Shown here in pieces: positions 56,549 through 64,000 of a stretch of 64,000 nt of DNA; the first letter of the stretch is position 1; every line of letters starts with the position of its first letter. The translations under genes and the position numbers were made by a program. The stretch covers positions 1 through 64,000 of the forward strand of contig JALGXW010000013.1 of the NCBI GenBank assembly GCA_029821875.1, given 5' to 3'. This DNA is from Candidatus Hebobacterum abditum (GTDB lineage: Bacteria; Armatimonadota; Hebobacteria; Hebobacterales; Hebobacteraceae). The notes below the pieces were generated by a model. That model had not been told where the DNA came from. It did no database searches and saw only the letters and a program-made list of their open reading frames with translations.

Positions 56549-59257
56549 CTAGACCCCTAGCCCAAACGCCCTCGCCACGTACACTGCCATCTGATCTCGG
56601 GTGACGACGATTTCGGGGTGGTAGAGGCCGTCGAGGTAGCCGGCCACCACTCCGTTCTCGACACAGTACTCGACGTGGGTGTAGGCCCAGTGATTGGTCG
56701 GCACGTCGGGGAAGTTGCGCGGGTCGGCCGGCACGTAGTCGGCGAGAGCCGCCTCTCCGGTGGGCGCCACCAGGGCGCGGGCGACGTAGACGGCCATCTG
56801 GTCCCGGGTCACTTCATACTCGGGGTGGTAGCTGCCATCGTCGTAGCCGGCGACGACGTTCTGAGACACCGCGTACTCGACGTAGTCGAGCGCCCAATGC
56901 TCGTCGCCAACATCTGGGAAGGTCGGCGTGTCGGTGAAGTCCGGCACGTACTCGTCTCCGCCGGCCAGGGCGCGGGAGATGTAGACGGCCATCTGGGCTC
57001 GATCGACCGGCGCGTCAGGCTGGTAGGAGCCATCCACATAGCCGCTCACGACGCCGGCCTCTACGCACGCTGATATCTCGTCGTATGCCCAATCGTCTGC
57101 TGCGACATCCAGGAAGAACTCGAGAATCAACACAGGCTTCGTCTCGCTGTCGGAGCCATAGGCGTTGCTGGCAGTCAGAGTCACATCGTAGCTACCGGCG
57201 CTCAGATACACATGGGATGCGTGCTGCTCGTCGCTGGTTCCCCCGTCGCCGAAGTCCCACAGCCAACTCGTCGGCTCACTCAGCGAGAGGTCAATGAAGT
57301 TGATCGGATATCCCACACGACCTATAGGAGGGGAGACGCTGAAGGATGCTGTGGGCGGCCTGGGCGGCCCCCCGACTACGACGAGGTGGACCACCTGGTC
57401 ATTGCCCGTGTCAGCCACCCAACAGGACCCATCTGCGGGGTTCACGGCCACGGCCTTGGGCTGATGGAACCCACCTCCCCGCCATAGCTCCGTCCCGTTC
57501 TCTGACAGGTGCACGACCTGGTTGTTGAGAGTATCAGCCACCCAGCAGGTGCCGTCCCCGGCGTCCGCCGATACGGAGTGCGGGAACTTGAATCCTCCTA
57601 CCCTCAAGAGGCCCGCGCCGTTCTCGGCCAGGTGCACCACCTCGTCGTTTAGGCTATCGGCCACCCAACACGAACCATCCGTCGAGTTCACGGACAGCGA
57701 GAGGGGATACGTGAGGCAGGCCTTGCGCCAGAGCTCCGTGCCGTCTGCCGCCAGGTGCACGACCTCGTTGCCTCCGGAGTCAACTACCCAGCAGGATCCA
57801 TCTTGGACGTTCACAGAGACGCACTCGGGCGTGCTGAAGTCCTGTACGAATGTCACCTTCCAGGCTTCCACAATGTGGTGATGATCCACGAGCCAATGAC
57901 GTTCCTCAATGCGCGCCACCCGGCCCCCATACGTGTCGGCAGCCCAGCAGTACCAGCGCACTAGCGTCCCCCCGTACTGGTAAGGGTCGTCCTCGTAGGT
58001 CGGGTTAGGGTCAGCGGAGACGGACCGGGGGTACACGAACTCGTCCGAACTCATGCTGCTGACGTTGGGGACGTCGAACAGCAGGTGCTCCACCTCGTTC
58101 ATCCCGCTGTTGGCAAACCAGCAAGAGCCGTCTGTGGGGTTCACCGAGACCGAGCGGATCTCGCTGCGGCTGTCAGTACGCCAGGCCTTAATCTCGCTGG
58201 TGCCGTCCTCCGCCACCCGCACGACGCGGCTATGCCCGGTGTCAGCAACCCAGCAGGAGCCGTCTTTGGGGTTCACCGAAAGGGCCTCAGGTTGGAGGAA
58301 GCCCCATGGCCTCTCATAGCCATCGACCAGTACAAGGACCGGTTGCTCGTACACCACCGTCTCCTCCAGATGGACGAGGTGGCTGTTACCGGTGTCAGCT
58401 ACCCACAAGGACCCGTCTGTCGGGTTGACCGAGACAGATGACAGCTCGCCGAAGCACCTGCGCAACGCGAGGATCTCCCAGTAGCAGTCTTGCCGGAGGA
58501 GCTGATTGCCCTGTGCATCCAGATGCACTAAGTGGTTGTTCTCCGTGTCAGCCACCCAGCACGAGCCGTCCGTTGGATCGACCGATATGGACTGGGGGCG
58601 GGAGAAGCACGGTCCACACCAGAGCACGCTGCCGTCTTCTGCCAGATGCACGAGGTAGTTGTTGCCGGTGTCGGCCACCCAGCAGGAGCCATCGAGGGGG
58701 TTCGCCGCCACTGATCCCGGTTCATTGAGGCACCTGTCGACCGGAGGTACCACAGCGGGATCGTCGTAGCAGCCGATCCGCAGGAGTTCGGTGCCGTCCG
58801 CCGCCAGGTGCACTACCTGGTCACTCCCGGTGTCAGCCACCCAGCAGGAGCCATCCGTCGGGTTCACGGCGACGGACCGGGGGCGGTCGAAGCCCTCCAG
58901 TCTCACGATTTCCACGCCGTCTGCACCAAGGTGTACTACCTGGTTGTTGCCGGTGTCAGCCACCCAGCAGGTGCCATCGACCGGGTTCGCGGTGACAGAC
59001 TGAGGGCTCCAGAATCCATCAGTCTGACTGAGCACACTGCCGTCCGCGTCCACGTGCATCACACTGGAGCCGGTCGCCGCCCAGCAGGAACCGTCTGAAG
59101 GGCTCGCTGAGACCGACCACGGCCGCCCGAAGGGACTGCGCCAGGCCTCCGCGACCACCTCGGCTCCGGCCAATGGCAGCCAGATAGCCGCCAGATACGC
59201 CAGCATGCTTGCCAGAGTCATCAATGCGCAGCGGTTCGACAGTCTCTTCCCGTTCAT
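56549..59257 (-). CDS. Secreted NHL-like beta-propeller + PKD + three SLH domains
   Basis: Over ten tandem (NPTDGSCWVADTGNNQVVHL...) repeats; PKD WLWDFGDGGTSDEQHASHVYLSAGSYDVTLTASN; SLH DVAADDWAYDEISACVEAGVVSGY...; start likely 59257. Confidence 0.9.
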   Translation of the reverse strand: MNGKRLSNRCALMTLASMLAYLAAIWLPLAGAEVVAEAWRSPFGRPWSVSASPSDGSCWAATGSSVMHVDADGSVLSQTDGFWSPQSVTANPVDGTCWVADTGNNQVVHLGADGVEIVRLEGFDRPRSVAVNPTDGSCWVADTGSDQVVHLAADGTELLRIGCYDDPAVVPPVDRCLNEPGSVAANPLDGSCWVADTGNNYLVHLAEDGSVLWCGPCFSRPQSISVDPTDGSCWVADTENNHLVHLDAQGNQLLRQDCYWEILALRRCFGELSSVSVNPTDGSLWVADTGNSHLVHLEETVVYEQPVLVLVDGYERPWGFLQPEALSVNPKDGSCWVADTGHSRVVRVAEDGTSEIKAWRTDSRSEIRSVSVNPTDGSCWFANSGMNEVEHLLFDVPNVSSMSSDEFVYPRSVSADPNPTYEDDPYQYGGTLVRWYCWAADTYGGRVARIEERHWLVDHHHIVEAWKVTFVQDFSTPECVSVNVQDGSCWVVDSGGNEVVHLAADGTELWRKACLTYPLSLSVNSTDGSCWVADSLNDEVVHLAENGAGLLRVGGFKFPHSVSADAGDGTCWVADTLNNQVVHLSENGTELWRGGGFHQPKAVAVNPADGSCWVADTGNDQVVHLVVVGGPPRPPTASFSVSPPIGRVGYPINFIDLSLSEPTSWLWDFGDGGTSDEQHASHVYLSAGSYDVTLTASNAYGSDSETKPVLILEFFLDVAADDWAYDEISACVEAGVVSGYVDGSYQPDAPVDRAQMAVYISRALAGGDEYVPDFTDTPTFPDVGDEHWALDYVEYAVSQNVVAGYDDGSYHPEYEVTRDQMAVYVARALVAPTGEAALADYVPADPRNFPDVPTNHWAYTHVEYCVENGVVAGYLDGLYHPEIVVTRDQMAVYVARAFGLGV

Positions 59258-59428
59258 CTCGCCCTGCCTCTCTCTACCCATGTGACGCCCGCCGACGGCC
59301 CCCTCACGAATACGCCACCGGCCGCCCGAGTTGGCATCGTGACACCCCCGCCCACGGCCCTGCGGGCGGACCGGGGACCACCTCGTGCAGCCACCTCGCA
59401 CACGGTATCCGCCAGCAGGTCAGATAGG

Positions 59429-60421
59429 CTACCGGTCACGGTAGTGATCGTAGACGTACCTGATGATCTCGACAGGTCTATCCAGCTTGTTATGTCGGGT
59501 CAACTCGACGAGATTCCCTTCGGAATCGTAGCGAAAGGTGGTCCTCATGGTCAGGTCGGCGGCGGGGTAGGCCTGGCGCATCTCCGTGATGCTCCCACGT
59601 TCATCGTAGGAGTATGACGAGAGAGAAACGACGCGGCCTTCCCCATTGAACGCAGCCACTTCGGTTGGATTCCCCGCGGCGTTGTAGGCGTAGGTCGTCC
59701 GCGCCAGCACGCGCCCCTCGGCATCAGCCGTGACCTGTTCCGTCGGCCTGCCGCTCGCATCATGGGCCGACACTGTGGTGGACAGAGTGCTCTCCCCGCC
59801 CGGGCCCTGGACGACGGTCCGACTGACGTTGCCATCGGGATCATACTCGAAGGTCACCCCGTTCAGCACATACCCCTCGAACGTCACGGTGCTCACTTTC
59901 ACCGGCCGGCCGCTCGCGTCGCATTCGTACTTGACCGTTGGGCCGCGGGTCCCGTCCTCCCGGTAAGTGATCGCCTCGAAGAGGCGGCCGTCGTCGTCAT
60001 AGTGGAAGGTCATCCTGGCGATGCCGGGCAGCTGCCTCCGGGAGTACACGGCTTCCGCGATGCGTCCGTTCGCGTCATATCTGTATTCCGAGGGGCCCGG
60101 GATCACCCCATCCTGTCCGAGCGCGGTGCGCAGGGTCGCGTTTCCCGTACGGTCGTACTCCATGAACAGGATCTCGGTCCCCTTCCCCTCAGTGCCGTCG
60201 GCGCCAACCGGATAGCGCCAGACAGCCACCGACTTGATGCCGGACTCCCGGATTTGATCTCGGGGCATCGGTGGGGCCAAATCGTGTCGCTGGCGCCCCT
60301 CGAGACCGAGCTGGCCAGGCAGCATCTGTGCCTCAGCAGGCCAAGCAAGGGCAAGTGCCGAGATGATCAGCCACATCCAGGGAACCAGTGTCATTGAACG
60401 CTTCGCTCTCGAAGGGCTCAT
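59429..60421 (-). CDS. Secreted YD-repeat protein
   Basis: Repeated EYRYDANGR / FHYDDDGR / FEYDPDGN / YAYNAAGNP / FRYDSEGN units; signal peptide MTLVPWMWLIISALALAWPAEAQ. Confidence 0.85.
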   Translation of the reverse strand: MSPSRAKRSMTLVPWMWLIISALALAWPAEAQMLPGQLGLEGRQRHDLAPPMPRDQIRESGIKSVAVWRYPVGADGTEGKGTEILFMEYDRTGNATLRTALGQDGVIPGPSEYRYDANGRIAEAVYSRRQLPGIARMTFHYDDDGRLFEAITYREDGTRGPTVKYECDASGRPVKVSTVTFEGYVLNGVTFEYDPDGNVSRTVVQGPGGESTLSTTVSAHDASGRPTEQVTADAEGRVLARTTYAYNAAGNPTEVAAFNGEGRVVSLSSYSYDERGSITEMRQAYPAADLTMRTTFRYDSEGNLVELTRHNKLDRPVEIIRYVYDHYRDR

Positions 60422-60518
60422 CCCAATCCTCCACTGGGCGCAGAAGAACGGCGGCGGACAAGGGGAACCGTCCGAGCCCTCCCGCAGTTGCTCCCGCCCT
60501 ACGCGGCTCTCGGGCGCT

Positions 60519-62147
60519 CTAACCTGCACCGGGCCCGCCTTCGGCCGCGCAGGCGGCCGTCTGTCGATGGGCGCTCTCCGACTGCGGGGCTTCGAGAACG
60601 GTCTGCCTCAGAGTCGCGATGTCCGCACGCAGCGCGTTCAGCTCCGCCAGCGATGCTCTCGCTGCTTCCCTGTTGTGCGCGACCTGGGCTCGCAGAGCGG
60701 TGAGCTCGTCCTCCTGCTTCTTCACCAGTGTGGCGACGTCTCCCGAGCCTAACCCGACGGCGACTCTCACATACTTCAGCCCTGCATCTGGAGAGGACTG
60801 CCAGGCGCGGCCGACGATCTTGGAGAATTCGTCGGCGGTCATCATCTCCGGCGACACCGCAACGCCGGTGCCGTCCTCCAACCCGGAGGGGATGATGTAG
60901 TCGCCCTCTCTGACCGGCCCGATGACCTTCACAGAGACCTGCCCGAGCAGAGACACCTTTTCGAAGAGGTGCTCCTTGCCTTCTGTGGGCATGTTCCCCA
61001 CTACGGCGGGCGCGGCGGAGACGACGAGGAACTGCCGCGCGCCAGCGGTCCTCTTCGTGATTCTGTCGCCGAAGACGCCGACGATGTCCCCGGGCGCTAC
61101 CTCTTCGCTCTCGCGCAGTCGCTCGAGGTACTCTGCGTAGTCGGCGCCCCCCGATTCATAGCTCACGCCGACGTTCACGAAGGCCTCCGTAGTCGTGGCC
61201 CCCTGGTAGACGACAGAAGCACCAAGGGAGATGAAGTCAGAGACATCTTTGTCGCTGCCAACTGCGCTCTCAATGATGGCCGCTGCGAGTGCCACGATTT
61301 GCGCGGCCCAGAAGATGTTCTCGACTATCATGTCATAGGAGAACAGCAACTCATCCCACGTCTGCCCTTCGATCCTTCCCACCGCATTGCCGCCGCGGTC
61401 GAAGAAGGTGACGAAGTTGTTGTCGCCGCTGGGAGTGGACCGGTCGACGCTGATCGCGATCCCTTGGTCCACCGCATCGACGACGAGAGCATGGCCGAGT
61501 GGGATCGCGCCGTCCCCTGCCCGGGTGCTGTGGATCATGACCTGACCGTCGCCGGAGACAAGGAAGTCACCGGTATCGCCTATCACCCGCAGCGAGTGTC
61601 CTGGCACCGGGGTGTCAATCAGGACTTGGCCGGTATTGGAGACACTGAGACTCCCTACGTCTCCGGCGGCCACGAGCGGGAATCCGAACACGGGGCTGTA
61701 GATCTCGACCTGGCCGTCGTTGGAGACAGTGAGACTCCCGACATCCGGTGTCACCCGGAACGGATAGGCGAGGGGGATCCAGGGCTCGCGTTGGTCTGCA
61801 CGCACCCAGAGATCCGTGTAGAGCTCGACCCTGCCGGTCGCCCGGCCGTCCGAGTTCCCCTGAGGATCGAGGGTGTTCCCAATGATCCGGAGACGCTCCT
61901 GGTTCGCAGTCCGGATCGCCAGGCTGGCGGCATCGGTGGTTCCCAGGAAGTCATGGGCCGGGTCCGTACGCCGGTTCCCAAACAGCGACCATGGCTGCGC
62001 GGGCACTCCCGGCCTGCTCCCCCTGTCGATTTGTGCCGCTGCAGGCGAGCCAGCGACAAGCCCCGCGATTACAGTCAACGCCAACAGCGGTGCTACGCTC
62101 TGCGCCCTCGACGCCAACACTGATACGACGCGCTGCACTGTCGACAT
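60519..62147 (-). CDS. Secreted adhesin/tail-fibre-like protein with Peptidase_G2-like C-terminal region
   Basis: Signal peptide; repeats GDVGSLSVSNTGQVLIDTP; YESGGADYAEYLERLRESEEVAPGDIVGVFGDRITK; C-terminal coiled coil. Confidence 0.65.
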   Translation of the reverse strand: MSTVQRVVSVLASRAQSVAPLLALTVIAGLVAGSPAAAQIDRGSRPGVPAQPWSLFGNRRTDPAHDFLGTTDAASLAIRTANQERLRIIGNTLDPQGNSDGRATGRVELYTDLWVRADQREPWIPLAYPFRVTPDVGSLTVSNDGQVEIYSPVFGFPLVAAGDVGSLSVSNTGQVLIDTPVPGHSLRVIGDTGDFLVSGDGQVMIHSTRAGDGAIPLGHALVVDAVDQGIAISVDRSTPSGDNNFVTFFDRGGNAVGRIEGQTWDELLFSYDMIVENIFWAAQIVALAAAIIESAVGSDKDVSDFISLGASVVYQGATTTEAFVNVGVSYESGGADYAEYLERLRESEEVAPGDIVGVFGDRITKRTAGARQFLVVSAAPAVVGNMPTEGKEHLFEKVSLLGQVSVKVIGPVREGDYIIPSGLEDGTGVAVSPEMMTADEFSKIVGRAWQSSPDAGLKYVRVAVGLGSGDVATLVKKQEDELTALRAQVAHNREAARASLAELNALRADIATLRQTVLEAPQSESAHRQTAACAAEGGPGAG

Positions 62148-62304
62148 AACCACGCTTCCTTTCCCGCCAGAGTGCCCGTCTCTCATCTAGTCGCCGAGCT
62201 GAGCCCGTCGGCTCGGGCCGGAGCATAGACCCGCGCGGAGGGCCAGGCCGAACTCGCCGTCATGTCGCCTGGGGGCTCGCAGGGATTACGTCACGAGCAG
62301 GATA

Positions 62305-62328
62305 CGGGTTCTCGGAGACGAGAACCCG
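62305..62328. other. Perfect 10-bp hairpin with GAGA (GNRA-type on + strand) tetraloop
   Basis: cgggttctcg gaga cgagaacccg. Confidence 0.8.
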
Positions 62329-63152
62329 ACACCGCGGATGTTCGGTAGGTTCAGCGAGAGCGAGGAGTGGTAGCGGTGCGGAACGGCGAGCGCGTCTGTT
62401 GCTGGGAAGGTGAACCGGTCCGTTCCCTACCTGAGCTGGTCCCTTGGCTGGCATTGTATTCTCCCACTGCCGGGCCGTCGAGTCTGCTCTTGAGTCCACG
62501 GAGCTTCTGCGCGCTGCGAGGAGATGTGCCGAATCGCGGCCAAAAGGTTCGAGGGCCACGGTCTGCGGTGGTAGAATAAGCGCACAAGATGCCATCGCTG
62601 GACGCTATGGACGAGCCCTGAGAAGACTGGGAAGTGCCTAGCAGAAGCGAGTGCCCGAGTTTCCTCGAAGACCCGTCTCAGTTCTGGTAGCGTAGGCCCG
62701 TTTCGTCGGAATGCATAACGCGCTGCCTGGTGTCCTCGTACGGCGTTGGGGCTTGCCGCGAGGCAAGGGAGGCGGGTAGCTCGTCGCACAGTGGGGGGCG
62801 CAGTACCCTCCACTCGGGCTCCAACTGTCCAACCGTCGTCGGGCGCAACGGTGTCCGCGGCGGCCACCCCTGAGGGGCGAGGGCGCCGTGTCCATCAGCA
62901 TGTACCGGCGGGCGATCCCTTCCAGAACGCCCAGGCAGAGAGCCTTTCTGAAATCCTGAAGCACGAGGATGGGAACCCGGCCCAGTGCCGGAGCTTTGGA
63001 GAGGGGGCAGGATCCCAAGCCCTAGAGACGACGCGCAGCCGCCGGTGGGTATGGCGACTGCCCGTTGAGGCCGTCGGAAGGGCACTAGACGCACTTTTGG
63101 GAAGAGGCGAAGCTCCGCTTGAGGCCCCTCGCGCGGTCCCGTAGACCCCGTT

Positions 63153-63227
63153 AGGTCGCAGGTTGGAAGCGGGGTCGTAGTGAGATAGTAAGCTCTCTGT
63201 TGCGACCCCGATACATACCTGCGACCT
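63153..63227. repeat. Two-tier inverted repeat / hairpin downstream of the PKD-SLH gene
   Basis: aggtcgcaggt (63153-63163)/acctgcgacct (63217-63227); inner cggggtcg (63170-63177)/cgaccccg (63203-63210); symmetric 6x6 internal loop. Confidence 0.85.
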
Positions 63228-63251
63228 CGTGCACTCCCATTCCCGACCTCC

Positions 63252-64000
63252 TCACAGCATCAGCCCAAAGCCCCTCGCGATGTAGACCGCCATCTGATCG
63301 CGGGTGACGACGATCTGGGGGCGGTAGTAGCCCTCGGGGTAGCCCGGGACGATGCCACGCGAAGCGGCGTACTCGATATGTCGGTACGCCCAGTGGTCGG
63401 CCGATACGTCCGCGAAGGTTGGCGGCGGCTCCGGGGATGGGATTCCCGCATCGCCTGGGGGTGCCGCCGTGGCGCGAGCGACGTAGACGGCCATCTGGCC
63501 CCGGTCCACAGTCGAGGCCGGCCGGTAGCTGCCATCGGGGTAGCCCTGCACGACTCCGTGAGAGGCAGCATACTCGATGTGCCGGTAGGCCCAGTGGTCG
63601 GCGGGCACATCAGTGAAGGTTGGTGGTCCCGGGTCTGGGATGGCGGCATCGCCAGAGGGCGTGACGAGGCCGCGTGCCACATAGACCGCCATCTGGGCTC
63701 GAGTCACTTGGATGTCGGGACGGTAGAGACCATCCGGATAGCCCGCCACGATGTTGTCGGTCGCGCAGGCGATGACCTCCAGAGCTGACCAGTGCTGTGG
63801 CGGCGGGAGCAGCGGCACGTCGGGGAAGGCGACCCAAATGTGACGCTCCTTCTCCCTGCTGCTAGAGCCTTCGGCGCCGCTCGCAGTCAACGACACCGTG
63901 TAGTAGCCTACCTCGGTATAGCCATGGCTGGGGTCTTGCTGGGAGGAGCCGCCGCCGTCGCCGAAGCTCCACAGCCAGGAGGTGGGCTGGGCCGCGGACA
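63252..64000 (-). CDS. PKD + three SLH domain surface protein (5' end beyond the window)
   Basis: Frame open to the window edge: SWLWSFGDGGGSSQQDPSHGYTEVGYYTVSLTASG then SLH x3 ending VTRDQMAVYIARGFGLML. Confidence 0.88.
   Translation of the reverse strand, partial: SAAQPTSWLWSFGDGGGSSQQDPSHGYTEVGYYTVSLTASGAEGSSSREKERHIWVAFPDVPLLPPPQHWSALEVIACATDNIVAGYPDGLYRPDIQVTRAQMAVYVARGLVTPSGDAAIPDPGPPTFTDVPADHWAYRHIEYAASHGVVQGYPDGSYRPASTVDRGQMAVYVARATAAPPGDAGIPSPEPPPTFADVSADHWAYRHIEYAASRGIVPGYPEGYYRPQIVVTRDQMAVYIARGFGLML

Noticed and set aside
58000-59250. Periodic repeats resembling a CRISPR or tandem DNA array
   Set aside because: Repeats are coding (propeller blades), of unequal length and divergent, with no spacer structure
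62427-63094. Overlapping minus-strand ORFs, including one ending RVMHSDETGLRYQN that recalls IS66 transposase HxDETGxR
   Set aside because: Match is limited to ~8 residues, with no flanking transposase motifs or TIRs; probably chance

Overview
GC-rich bacterial chromosomal window. Envelope and prepilin signatures suggest an Armatimonadota-like or related lineage, but this is inference only. I support about 43 protein-coding genes, one tRNA, several terminators or hairpins, and several gene or mobile-element relics. Main blocks: (A) 1-5.5 kb, FAD-oxidoreductase / GH4 / MttB-like methyltransferase / small conserved ORF. (B) 5.6-15.6 kb, a signalling island with FHA-GAF histidine kinase, CheY-like regulator, Ser/Thr kinase-TPR and FHA-GAF-adenylate cyclase, plus IS3-derived remnants. 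(C) 18.3-22.3 kb, a tightly packed five-gene operon (2x[4Fe-4S] protein, Cys-rich unknown, cyclase-family hydrolase, SDR epimerase, HIBADH-like dehydrogenase). (D) 22.3-23.9 kb, a PadR + HAAS-ankyrin pair bracketed by ~65-bp direct repeats. (E) 24.5-34.9 kb, surface/envelope genes with XdhC and RHS relics. (F) glnS followed by tRNA-Gln(CTG). (G) DUF4091-like and heparinase-like polysaccharide genes. (H) 44.8-56.4 kb, a second GH4/MttB-like locus with UroD-like methyltransferase, BadF-type kinase and three large paralogous multi-TM proteins (DUF6785-like), plus a relic of a fourth paralogue and a truncated FAD-oxidoreductase start. (I) 56.5-64 kb, SLH/propeller/PKD surface proteins, a YD-repeat protein and strong intergenic hairpins. 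The best candidate for an undescribed system is the recurring GH4 + MttB-like (+ UroD-like, sugar kinase, DUF6785 membrane protein, FAD-oxidoreductase) gene set. The 18-22 kb operon is second. All family names come from motif recognition by eye; no searches were run.
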